Source of the DNA: JBMNNU01 sp050942695 | GTDB taxonomy: Bacteria > Chloroflexota > UBA6077 | Length of the DNA: 12,039 nt | Direction: 5' to 3' | NCBI GenBank assembly: GCA_050942695.1 | Contig: JBMNNU010000087.1 | Span: 1-12,039, forward strand | Shown: piece after piece, positions 1 through 6,663 of the stretch | How positions within the stretch are numbered: position 1 is the stretch's first letter | How the letters are laid out: the number at the start of each line of letters is the position of its first letter | Program-made: the position numbers and the translations under genes | Notes under the pieces: model-generated | Seen by the model: the letters and a program-made list of their open reading frames with translations, nothing else | Databases searched by the model: none | Told to the model about the DNA's origin: nothing

Positions 1-885
1 CACGATCTCTCCGTACTCCAGAGGTACCTCCAGAGGGATAAAGGGAACCAGCAATCGGGCCAATCGCGGCCCCTTGCCGGTGTTGCCGCAAACCCCACCG
101 ACAGCTATTGCTACCCCTCGCTGCCCACCCATCTGGATGGCTGAGGGGCAGACGTTGACACAAGAGGTGCAGCGTATGCACCTATCGGCGAGGATATCCA
201 CTGACATCCCACCCCGCACAGGTCTTGGTTTGATCGCCCCAGTGGGGCACCAGAAGCATAGAAGAGGCACGTCGCACTTGGATTCCACCAGACGTGCATC
301 GTCCACCTGAGGGAGCCCTTTGAACACCCCCAGCACGCCGATGTCGGCCTCTACCCCGCCCCCACACTGGTTGAGACATCCTCCAATAGATAGCTTGAGC
401 CAGGCCGGGTAGTCCTGGCTTACCAGATCCTTAAAAAAGCGATCTCCGAGGACCTTGGCTATACTTGGGGCATCTACGGCGGCATTCTGACAGTGGGCGA
501 ATCCGGCGCAGCACTTGATCTGATGGAAAGAGTTGCCCGTCCCGCCAACGGGATATCCGAGCTGCTCCAACTCATCCAACAGTTGATCCACCCTGTCGGG
601 GTCCACGCCCAACAGCTCCAACGAGCCGCGACTGGTACGCCGGCACCCTTGAGCGTACCGATCTACGAGATCGGCCAAAAGCCTGCAGCTTTCAGAGGAG
701 AGGAAACCACCTGGAGGGAGTTGAGCACGCACGCTGATGCACTTCTCCCCAGAGGAGGAGATATGCTGGTACACCCCAGGCCTGATCCCCTGGTGTCGCA
801 CCCACTTCCCCGCGTTGCGCAGCAGCAAATCCGGTATCTGCGCCCTTGGGTCAGGCATTATTCCCGCTGGCAGCTTCTTAAACAT
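1..885 (-). CDS. dsrB: Dissimilatory-type sulfite reductase beta subunit (DsrB-like), 3' end cut by window edge
   Basis: The frame is open for 295 codons from ATG at 885 down to base 1, so the C-terminus is missing (DsrB is usually about 360-390 residues). The first 110 residues follow the DsrB ferredoxin-like half, with NAGKWVRHQGIRPGVYQH and GGFLSSESCRLLADLVDRY. The siroheme/[4Fe-4S] motifs are CCAGFAHC (C125, C126, C132) and GGCLNQCGG (C170, C174). A ferredoxin insert follows: C213 in CFWCPTGAI, then CIRCTSCVNVCP (C236, C239, C242, C246). The family reduces sulfite with six electrons in a cytoplasmic A2B2 enzyme, and the partner is the gene just upstream. The start is the first ATG after an in-frame TAA; no good Shine-Dalgarno is visible. 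Odd point: usual DsrB has a threonine where C126 stands and two adjacent cysteines where G169-C170 stand. The gene could therefore belong to a deep-branching or Dsr-like group. Family assignment is strong; the exact reaction is inferred. Confidence 0.88.
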   Translation of the reverse strand, partial: MFKKLPAGIMPDPRAQIPDLLLRNAGKWVRHQGIRPGVYQHISSSGEKCISVRAQLPPGGFLSSESCRLLADLVDRYAQGCRRTSRGSLELLGVDPDRVDQLLDELEQLGYPVGGTGNSFHQIKCCAGFAHCQNAAVDAPSIAKVLGDRFFKDLVSQDYPAWLKLSIGGCLNQCGGGVEADIGVLGVFKGLPQVDDARLVESKCDVPLLCFWCPTGAIKPRPVRGGMSVDILADRCIRCTSCVNVCPSAIQMGGQRGVAIAVGGVCGNTGKGPRLARLLVPFIPLEVPLEYGEIV

Positions 886-918
886 AGGTTTACAGCTATC
901 TAGATTGGTTTAGATTCA

Positions 919-974
919 GTCCTGTGTCCTGCGTAAGAACGCTCCTCAGGACTCAGGACACAGGACGCAGGACT
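919..974. repeat. Heptanucleotide repeats and hairpin in the dsrA-dsrB spacer
   Basis: Four perfect tandem 7-mers of the form CAGGACN occupy 947-974 (N = T, A, G, T). Two units in reverse orientation (GTCCTGT, GTCCTGC) lie at 919-932. The 13 bases 919-931 are an exact reverse complement of 954-966, so a hairpin with a 22-base loop can form. The last repeat unit overlaps the dsrA stop codon (973-975). There is no T-tract on either side, so this is not an ordinary terminator. It resembles the short tandemly repeated heptamers known from cyanobacterial genomes. Confidence 0.85.
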
Positions 975-2178
975 ATCCCGTCAAATCCGGCCAGACGATA
1001 AACATCTTATCGGTAGGCTCGGATAGAATTGCTGGATCCGGCTCTAGCTCCATCAGCTCTAGCACAGTTCTGAGGCCAAGCCTCACCACCATGTCCCCTA
1101 CCCGCTCTTTTCGCCGGCCGTTATCAGCGTAAAGGTCCAAAAATCGCTTGTGCAGCTCTACTATCTCGGTGTAGTCGGGTGGAATGGCTGGGATGAAAGA
1201 GGCCAACACGAACCCCGTCATAGGTCCATTTGCGCCCCTATGGCCATATTTCCCCCCGACCACCCATGCCACACCCCGCTCGCCCCCGGGTCTAAATGCG
1301 GGGCATTTGTTAATGCACAGCATACAGTGCCGGCAAGCCGATGGGTCGATCTCAACCCCATCGCCACTCCGCTCAATAGCTGAACCCGGACAACGACGGA
1401 TTAAATAGTCGAGGTCGATAGGGGGGGGTGATCCAGAGGATACGCCAGATGCCTGCCCCTCGTTCAGCCACCAGTCAAGCATCTCCCGGTCCACCACGGG
1501 GGCGCCGCGAAAAACACCCACAAAAGCGTGATCCTTCTCCATCTGAGCTCGCACACAATCGTTTGGGCAACCGGAAACCGCGGTTTTTACTTTGTTCGGA
1601 AGACCGGGGTACTGCTGGTCATCGATAGCAGCCTGCCCAAGGACGTAAGCTACTTCAGGGGCGTTGACCAGGGCTAGATCGCAGCGATAGCTACCAGGGC
1701 AGGCTACCAGGTTGCGCACCCCGTCCCCTGTGGACCCTACGTCCAATCCAAGCTCGTTTAACGCAGCCACAGCCTCCATCATACGATCGCGCCTTACGGA
1801 GAACTCCACGCTGCCCGCGGTCGTCCATCTAAGTCGACCGTCGCCAAACTGGTCTACCAGCTTCGCTAGATTGCGCAGGGTATCAGCCGAAAGGAACCCT
1901 CCGGGCACCCCTAGTAGCCTTAACTCGGTATCCTCGGAGACGATCTCGGGGCGATTGCTCACGAAAATGGACACCCCGGAGAGCAGCGGCGGCACGGAAA
2001 CATATCCCCCCTTAGCCCACTGAGTCTGGTTCCGCTCCAAGCCCTCCTCCAGCATCTGGAGATGGTCGCTACTCCCCTGCAGCTCACGAACGAAGCTAGG
2101 GTATGGCCCTTTCACCAGACGATCACAAAGAGGCGTTTCGCTTTCTATTCCCGAGCTAGCCTTCGCCGAGTCCTCCAC
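973..2178 (-). CDS. dsrA: Dissimilatory-type sulfite reductase alpha subunit (DsrA-like)
   Basis: Siroheme sulfite reductase subunit that should pair with the dsrB-like gene 87 bp downstream. In the longest frame (GTG at 2226, 417 residues) the order is: DsrA-type N-terminal stretch TPLCDRLVKGPYPSFV (31-46) and WAKGGYVSV (70-78); siroheme/[4Fe-4S] ligands ACPGSYRC (C176, C182) and SGCPNDC (C220, C224); ferredoxin insert with C279, C298, C301, C304 and C308; then the DsrA-like tail RRKERVGDMVVRLGLRTVLEL and FIVWPDL. Known DsrA is about 400-440 residues, so the gene is complete. I prefer GTG at 2178 because GAGGG lies 7 bases upstream, whereas GTG at 2226 has no Shine-Dalgarno; this leaves 401 residues and loses only an atypical leader. 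The gene is separated from cstA by a terminator, so it must have its own promoter, which I could not identify. DsrA and DsrB together argue against assimilatory SiR or AsrC. Confidence 0.9.
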   Translation of the reverse strand: MEDSAKASSGIESETPLCDRLVKGPYPSFVRELQGSSDHLQMLEEGLERNQTQWAKGGYVSVPPLLSGVSIFVSNRPEIVSEDTELRLLGVPGGFLSADTLRNLAKLVDQFGDGRLRWTTAGSVEFSVRRDRMMEAVAALNELGLDVGSTGDGVRNLVACPGSYRCDLALVNAPEVAYVLGQAAIDDQQYPGLPNKVKTAVSGCPNDCVRAQMEKDHAFVGVFRGAPVVDREMLDWWLNEGQASGVSSGSPPPIDLDYLIRRCPGSAIERSGDGVEIDPSACRHCMLCINKCPAFRPGGERGVAWVVGGKYGHRGANGPMTGFVLASFIPAIPPDYTEIVELHKRFLDLYADNGRRKERVGDMVVRLGLRTVLELMELEPDPAILSEPTDKMFIVWPDLTG

Positions 2179-2343
2179 GCAACAGCCCTCATACACCAAG
2201 TTTAATCCCAAAGAAAACAGACGCACCTATCCATCATGCGCTAACGGCAGTTTAAAGAGTGGCAAAGCGGGCGGGAATAGGAGGAACGCCCTAATAAACC
2301 ATGGAGGAAATGCCCTATCCTTGCAAAGCCGATATCTCGCAAG
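2179..2343. other. Upstream leader of dsrA, no gene seen
   Basis: This lies between the likely dsrA start and the cstA terminator. It could contain the dsrA promoter and leader, but I found no convincing -35/-10 pair and no open frame of note. The first 48 bases are open in frame with dsrA and would be coding if the GTG at 2226 is used. Confidence 0.5.
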
Positions 2344-2383
2344 AAAGTAGCAGGCAAGCTGTTGTTAGCTTGCCTGCTACTTT
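2344..2383 (-). terminator. Intrinsic terminator after cstA
   Basis: A perfect 17-bp inverted repeat (AAAGTAGCAGGCAAGCT / AGCTTGCCTGCTACTTT) has a 6-base loop, GTTGTT, and begins 13 bases past the cstA stop. Read on the minus strand, the stem ends in UUU and is followed by CUUGC, a short U-run. On the plus strand the stem runs into TTTTT, so it could work in both directions. It separates cstA from dsrA. Confidence 0.85.
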
Positions 2384-2396
2384 TTGGTTAGCGGCG

Positions 2397-4043
2397 CTAC
2401 TTATCGTCGCCGCTGCCGCCTGTGATGGGAGCAGTCGAAGGGGCCCTCTTGGAGCCTGAAAGGACCTGATACCCCATCCAGGCCAGCACCAAGGCCAGGA
2501 CGAACAGTACGGCGGCCATGATAGCCAGCATCAAGTTACCCTGAGCCAACCGCTGCTGGAACATCAGCGCCAGTGCCGAGAGGGTCACCGCCAGCATGAA
2601 CACCATGGGGACAACAACAAATGCGTTGGCCTTCTTATGGTTGGCCAGCCAGGTAGCCACGGCCAGCAGCGCTAACGCGGCAACCAACTGGTTGGCGGAG
2701 CCGAATAGCGGCCAGATCAGGGAGAACTGTCCACTGAACAGCAGCACGGCAGAGAGCAAGAGAGTGAGGCCAGTGGCAACGTACCTGTTGCCCAGCCCGG
2801 GAATCGCGCTGAATCCCTCACACTTGCCCAGCTCCTGCAGGGTGTAGCGACCCAGGCGGCAAGCCGTATCCAGAGATGTCAGGGCGAAAGCCGAGGCCGC
2901 CAGGTTAAAGAATATGACGCCCGCCATCATCGGGAGGCCGAAAGGAACCAACAACTGTGCGATGCCGTTGGCGAAGACGTTGAATGCGCCACCCTTCATC
3001 AGCTCGGCGAACTTATCGGCAGCGAACGAGCCGGCGGCGATGATAGCGGTCATGGCCAGGAGCGACTCGATCAGCATGGAGCCGTAGCCGACGGGCTGAG
3101 CGTGCTTCTCGTTGCTGATCTGCTTGGCCGTAGTGCCCGAGGCCACGAGGGCGTGGAAGCCGGAGCAGGCGCCGCAGGCCACAGTAACGAACAGCATAGG
3201 GAAGAGCCAGCCGATGGATTGCACCTCGAAGCCGGTGGATGCCGGCAGCGTGATGGTGGGGTTGCCGATGATTATGCCCAGCACTGCTCCCACCATGGAG
3301 AAGTAGAGCAGATAGGAGTTGAGGTAGTCGCGGGGCTGGAGCAGGATCCACACGGGCACCGTGCTGGCAATGGCAATGTAAGCCAGGAGGATCCATTTCC
3401 ACTCTTCCAAGCCTACTTTAAAGGGGAAGAGATAACCCAGATAAACCGCAAGGAACAGCAAGGCCACACCCACTACGCTGCTAACTGCCACGCCGTAGTT
3501 GGCCCGGTAGACGGCGAAACCAAAGCAAATAGCCAGAAGCATAAACAGCATGGATGAGGATGCGGCCTCAGGCACGGCCGCGAAGGTGCCGGCCACGATG
3601 TTGGTGAAGGCGGCCACGACCAATGTGAGGGTCAGCCAAGCGAACAGCAGGAACAGTATCCGGCCGCCGTGGCCGACGTTCTCGCCGATGACCTCGCCGA
3701 TGGATTTCCCGCCGTGGCGAATAGACGCAACCAGAGAGGTGAAATCGTGTACGGCTCCGACGAAAACACCGCCGATAAGGATCCAGAGGGTCACCGGAAG
3801 CCAGCCGAAGACTGCCGCTGTAATAGGTCCGGCAATGGGAGCCGCGCCCGCAATGGAGGCGAAGTGGTGCCCCATCAACACGAAGCCGGGCGCCGGAACG
3901 TAATCGACCCCATCGGTCATAGTGTGAGCTGGGGTCTTTCTGGACGCATCGATGCCCATCAGCCGAGCTATAAAACCACCGTAGACGACGTAGGCAATGA
4001 AGAGAACAGCGCATGCTATCAGGATCAGTAATGCACCGCTCAC
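2397..4043 (-). CDS. cstA: CstA-family carbon starvation transporter (peptide/pyruvate)
   Basis: Inner-membrane transporter of the CstA family, 548 residues and almost wholly hydrophobic, with many membrane helices starting at residues 4-24. Signature blocks: GHHFASIAGAAPIAGP (58-73), GAVHDFTSL (96-104), CGACSGFHALVASGTTAKQ (290-308), LDTACRLGRYTLQE (391-404) and FGSANQLVAALALL (447-460). Characterised relatives (E. coli CstA and BtsT/YjiY) import peptides or pyruvate under carbon limitation; the substrate here cannot be read from sequence. Escherichia CstA is near 700 residues, and this is one of the shorter forms common outside the gammaproteobacteria. The start is GTG with a strong AGGGGG Shine-Dalgarno (4052-4057) 8 bases upstream. 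The C-terminal tail after residue 530 is polar and probably cytoplasmic. It follows a gene of unknown function by 90 bp with no terminator between, so cotranscription is likely. It ends at a strong terminator. Confidence 0.95.
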   Translation of the reverse strand: MSGALLILIACAVLFIAYVVYGGFIARLMGIDASRKTPAHTMTDGVDYVPAPGFVLMGHHFASIAGAAPIAGPITAAVFGWLPVTLWILIGGVFVGAVHDFTSLVASIRHGGKSIGEVIGENVGHGGRILFLLFAWLTLTLVVAAFTNIVAGTFAAVPEAASSSMLFMLLAICFGFAVYRANYGVAVSSVVGVALLFLAVYLGYLFPFKVGLEEWKWILLAYIAIASTVPVWILLQPRDYLNSYLLYFSMVGAVLGIIIGNPTITLPASTGFEVQSIGWLFPMLFVTVACGACSGFHALVASGTTAKQISNEKHAQPVGYGSMLIESLLAMTAIIAAGSFAADKFAELMKGGAFNVFANGIAQLLVPFGLPMMAGVIFFNLAASAFALTSLDTACRLGRYTLQELGKCEGFSAIPGLGNRYVATGLTLLLSAVLLFSGQFSLIWPLFGSANQLVAALALLAVATWLANHKKANAFVVVPMVFMLAVTLSALALMFQQRLAQGNLMLAIMAAVLFVLALVLAWMGYQVLSGSKRAPSTAPITGGSGDDK

Positions 4044-4133
4044 AGGAAATGCCCCCTTTTAATTTCCGGATTAATTGAGGAATTGCCAAAAACCGAGTCG
4101 CCTAGATATACGGAGGATGCCTTGCTCCTCCTA

Positions 4134-4640
4134 TTACACCTGACCGGGGTTGTAGGCCTTCATAACCTCCTTTCCACGGCGGTTGGCTGCCACCTGCCCG
4201 GATGCCAGGTCGATCCCAAGCAGCCTGAAAAAACACCACCCCCGAAGCCCAAGCAAGAAGTGCCTGGTGTAGTTGGTCTTGGCCACCTTCTCTGTTGCTT
4301 CCGGGGTAAACCCGCTGTCCGCCACGAGCACGCCGGTAAATGCCGAAGACATGTGCTCGTACGAGGGCCGTACTAAATGGGTAATAAGCCTCTTCATATC
4401 ATCCACAAAGCACGATACATCTACTTGAGTAACCGGTTCCGGTAAGACTCGGACGAATACATGCTCGTTGATCTCCAGTTGCTCGTATGCAACTGAGCGA
4501 TGGAATATGTACTTAGCTGCTACTACGTGCGATTTTGCGTATAGAGGAAAGCTTAGACCAGCGAGCTGTTTCGACTTCTCCACGTTATAGCTAGCCGCTA
4601 ACCTTGCTGTCAGAAGGTCTACGTATTCTTCGGATTTCAT
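4134..4640 (-). CDS. Conserved-looking hypothetical protein, 168 aa, upstream of cstA
   Basis: I do not recognise a characterised family. The protein is soluble-looking, with no signal peptide or membrane segment. Order of visible blocks: a helical N-terminus (EEYVDLLTARLAASYNVEKS), an alternating beta-type stretch (FPLYAKSHVVAAKYIFHRS), VNEHVF-like segment INEHVFVRVLPEP (57-69), a helix (VDDMKRLITHLVRPSYEHMSS), the strand TGVLVADSGF, then FLLGLRGWCFFRLLGIDLASGQVAANRRGKEVMKAY near the end (read from about 128 to 163 and split by turns). The layout reminds me of uncharacterised proteins of about 160-170 residues from clostridia, but I cannot verify this. The start is ATG at 4640 with no clear Shine-Dalgarno. 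A promoter candidate lies about 110 bases upstream, and cstA follows 90 bp downstream without a terminator. That suggests a two-gene unit, so a role linked to CstA is possible but unproven. Confidence 0.75.
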   Translation of the reverse strand: MKSEEYVDLLTARLAASYNVEKSKQLAGLSFPLYAKSHVVAAKYIFHRSVAYEQLEINEHVFVRVLPEPVTQVDVSCFVDDMKRLITHLVRPSYEHMSSAFTGVLVADSGFTPEATEKVAKTNYTRHFLLGLRGWCFFRLLGIDLASGQVAANRRGKEVMKAYNPGQV

Positions 4641-4750
4641 GGGATACTCGTGGTCGAAAAAATATTACGCGAGAGTAGCACTGTAGGCTGATCAGAGTTG
4701 CACTATTTGTATGCCAGAAAACTGCTGCAACTTAGGGGCTTATTGCCTCC

Positions 4751-4779
4751 ATAATACACCGGTCGTTTGACTAGGTAAA
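4751..4779 (-). promoter_or_regulatory. Candidate sigma70-type promoter for the 168-aa gene and cstA
   Basis: On the minus strand, TTTACC (plus 4774-4779) and TATTAT (plus 4751-4756) are spaced by exactly 17 bases, matching the -35 and -10 consensus at 4/6 and 5/6. The site lies just downstream of the terminator of the preceding gene and leaves a leader of about 105 bases before the ATG at 4640. Confidence 0.45.
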
Positions 4780-4795
4780 GTACTTTAAAAGAATA

Positions 4796-4837
4796 AAGAA
4801 TAAGGTAGGCGGTGTAAACACCGCCTACCTTATTCTT
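4796..4837 (-). terminator. Intrinsic terminator after the LysM/NlpC-P60 gene
   Basis: A perfect 19-bp inverted repeat (AAGAATAAGGTAGGCGGTG and its complement) encloses the 4-base loop TAAA. It begins 19 bases past the stop codon of the LysM gene. On the minus strand it is followed by the U-rich TATTCTTTT, and on the plus strand by ATTTTTAATTT, so it may be bidirectional. Confidence 0.9.
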
Positions 4838-4856
4838 ATTTTTAATTTATAGGCTA

Positions 4857-6464
4857 TTACCAGGGACGGCAGGCCCCGACGTACCGGGAAGCCCAGAAGG
4901 GCTCGCTCATAGAGCGGATCTGCACCCCAGTCGCCTCAGATTCGGCGTGAATGAAGCGCCCACCTCCCAGGTATATGCCCGTGTGGGAGAGCCCTGCCTT
5001 ATATGTATTCTGCCAGAAGAGCAGGTCACCAGGCTGCAACTGATCCATGCTGATCCTCGCCCCCGAGGCTATCTGGCTTTCCAGAGGATATCTGGGGATA
5101 TTTATCCCCGCCTGCTGGCAAACAAACCAGGTATAGCCGCTGCAGTCGAAGCCGGTCCTGGGGGACGTGCCACCCCACACGTATCGATAACCCAGATACT
5201 GCTGCGCTATCGCTGCAATGGTGTCACCAGTGCTTCCATCAGAAGGAGGTGGCGGCGGAGGCGCCGGCTCAGGCGGGGGCGGAGGCGCCGGAGTTGCCGT
5301 CGGCTCGGGTGCCGCCGGTTCGGATGGTTCAGCCGGATCCTGCTGTCGCGGCGTAGGCTGAGGTTGAGGCTGGACCGGAGCCGAGGGCGCTGTACCGCCC
5401 GGTATTACCAACTCCAGACCTACCTTCAGCATATCAGGGTCCATCAGATCGTTCGCGACCTGAATGACCGATGCCCGAACCCCGAACGCGTCGGCTATGG
5501 ACAGAAGCGTATCTCCTTCTTGAACTGTGTATCTAGGGGCTACGTCCAGCTCATCCTGGCTCGGCATCGAGGGCAGGCCTTCGATCTCGGTTGTCCGGAA
5601 CATTCCGCCGGGAACTACCAGCACCTGGCCTTCCTGAATAACGTCTGTGTCTTCAATGGCATTAGCCTCGATCAGCTCATCTACATCGGCGCCATACGAC
5701 TCGGCAATACCGAGGAATGTCTCCCCCTCCTTCACCGTGTGCAAGACGCCGGAAACGGGAAGGATCACGATCTCTTGCCCTATCTGGAGCAACTCTCCGT
5801 TGCCCAGGTCATTTGCCCAGAGGACGGTTTCCGGGGTTATTCCAAATTTATACGCAATCCCCAACAGTGTGTCGCCCTCCTCGACCGTGTAAGTCGTCGG
5901 CTTCAGCGCCTCCTTCTTAGGTGTTGGAGTCGGGCTGGGCGTCGGAGATGGCGTTGGGGTGGTTGTCGGAGTCGGCCCAGGGATACGCATACCTCCCCTG
6001 GAAGATGCAAGTGCCCTGATGGCCATTACATCCCCTTCCTGGCCGTCGACCGATGGATCACTGTTGTCGCCCGTCCCTAGAGACATGGCTTCAAACATTA
6101 TGTCCTGTTGAACTGCTGTCGCCGTCGGGGTTGGCTCCTGGGATCCCCCATCGGTTTGAGGTAGCTGATTCGCCACTAAAGGGATAGGTGCAGCTATAGG
6201 TGCCGGAAGCAATGCCCTTGCAACCATATCAGGCCCGCCACTTCCCTGGAGAACAGCAGCCGCTTGTAAACCGGTAGGCGGCAAAGCCGATGCCAGATAC
6301 CCGCTTCCCGTCAAGGTAGCCGAGCCTGCGACAACTATCACCAGTATGTGCAGCCATATTCTAGCGGCGAAAGGGAGCAGCCCATCAAGTGTGCTGCTGA
6401 CAATCGAACGTGCTCTTCTAATGCGGCGTATACGTGTCGTGGTAGTGATGATCACCACCTCCAC
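4857..6464 (-). CDS. Membrane-anchored or secreted NlpC/P60 peptidoglycan hydrolase with three LysM domains
   Basis: Cell-wall endopeptidase of 535 residues that acts outside the membrane. A basic N-terminus (RIRRIRRARS, 11-20) precedes one hydrophobic segment (about 37-60), either an uncleaved anchor or a signal peptide. A PTPTPSPTP-type linker (163-182) follows, then LysM domains at about 191-236, 240-285 and 311-356 (each begins YTVEEGDTL, HTVKEGETF or YTVQEGDTL). A proline/alanine-rich linker (361-408) leads to an NlpC/P60 domain (413-535). Its catalytic residues are visible: Cys441 in FDCSGY, His494 in LSHTGIYLG and His506 in RFIHAES. LysM binds N-acetylglucosamine glycans, and NlpC/P60 typically cuts gamma-D-glutamyl-diamino acid bonds. 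The GTG at 6464 is the longest start, with no good Shine-Dalgarno; GTG codons 3 and 4 are alternatives. The gene has its own promoter and terminator, so it is probably monocistronic. Its role in wall turnover or cell separation is inferred. Confidence 0.93.
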   Translation of the reverse strand: MEVVIITTTTRIRRIRRARSIVSSTLDGLLPFAARIWLHILVIVVAGSATLTGSGYLASALPPTGLQAAAVLQGSGGPDMVARALLPAPIAAPIPLVANQLPQTDGGSQEPTPTATAVQQDIMFEAMSLGTGDNSDPSVDGQEGDVMAIRALASSRGGMRIPGPTPTTTPTPSPTPSPTPTPKKEALKPTTYTVEEGDTLLGIAYKFGITPETVLWANDLGNGELLQIGQEIVILPVSGVLHTVKEGETFLGIAESYGADVDELIEANAIEDTDVIQEGQVLVVPGGMFRTTEIEGLPSMPSQDELDVAPRYTVQEGDTLLSIADAFGVRASVIQVANDLMDPDMLKVGLELVIPGGTAPSAPVQPQPQPTPRQQDPAEPSEPAAPEPTATPAPPPPPEPAPPPPPPSDGSTGDTIAAIAQQYLGYRYVWGGTSPRTGFDCSGYTWFVCQQAGINIPRYPLESQIASGARISMDQLQPGDLLFWQNTYKAGLSHTGIYLGGGRFIHAESEATGVQIRSMSEPFWASRYVGACRPW

Positions 6465-6571
6465 CCAAGACGTGCTTACAGTTGCGCCCTGGTTCTTTAA
6501 CTTCTTGGATCAAACGCGATATTGAATGGTCTGTGGTGCATACGATTGAATGGGACGAAGAGGGTACGGGA

Positions 6572-6600
6572 ATTATATATCAACCAAGTGGCGGCTGCAA
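6572..6600 (-). promoter_or_regulatory. Candidate promoter for the LysM/NlpC-P60 gene
   Basis: On the minus strand a perfect TATAAT (plus 6572-6577) lies 17 bases from TTGCAG (plus 6595-6600). The -10 box is ideal and the -35 box is weak. It is about 108 bases upstream of the GTG start and just downstream of the hairpin that ends the previous gene. Confidence 0.5.
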
Positions 6601-6620
6601 CAACCAATTGGATAAGAATC

Positions 6621-6656
6621 GTATGGTGGGGCAAATTGATATCTGCCCCACCGTAC
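6621..6656 (-). terminator. Terminator-like hairpin after the UPF0182 gene
   Basis: GTATGGTGGGGCA (6621-6633) pairs with TGCCCCACCGTAC (6644-6656) over 13 positions with one G-T wobble and a 10-base loop. It lies 7 bases past the stop codon. On the minus strand it is followed by GATTCTTATCC, only a weak U-run, so it may be an imperfect terminator or an mRNA 3'-end stabiliser. Confidence 0.55.
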
Positions 6657-6663
6657 AGTATGT

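Noticed and set aside
493..903. 136-aa plus-strand open frame
   Set aside because: It is opposite the DsrB-like frame, which carries the siroheme and ferredoxin cysteines. No motif was seen in the plus-strand product.
919..974. Possible CRISPR array or terminator in the dsrA-dsrB spacer
   Set aside because: The units are only 7 bases long with no spacers, and no T-tract follows the hairpin, so it is neither.
1..2178. Assimilatory sulfite/nitrite reductase or AsrC as the identity of the two siroheme proteins
   Set aside because: Two adjacent paralogues, each with a ferredoxin insert after the siroheme motif and with DsrA- or DsrB-specific N-terminal blocks, fit DsrAB better than single-chain SiR/NirA or AsrC.
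4083..4133. GGAGGA...TCCTCC hairpin between the 168-aa gene and cstA
   Set aside because: It has only six base pairs and is not followed by a U-run on the minus strand, so it cannot be called a terminator or a defined regulatory element.
4947..6080. 377-aa plus-strand open frame
   Set aside because: It lies wholly opposite the LysM/NlpC-P60 gene, and its arginine-rich stretch is the complement of the proline-rich linkers. It has no domain signal.
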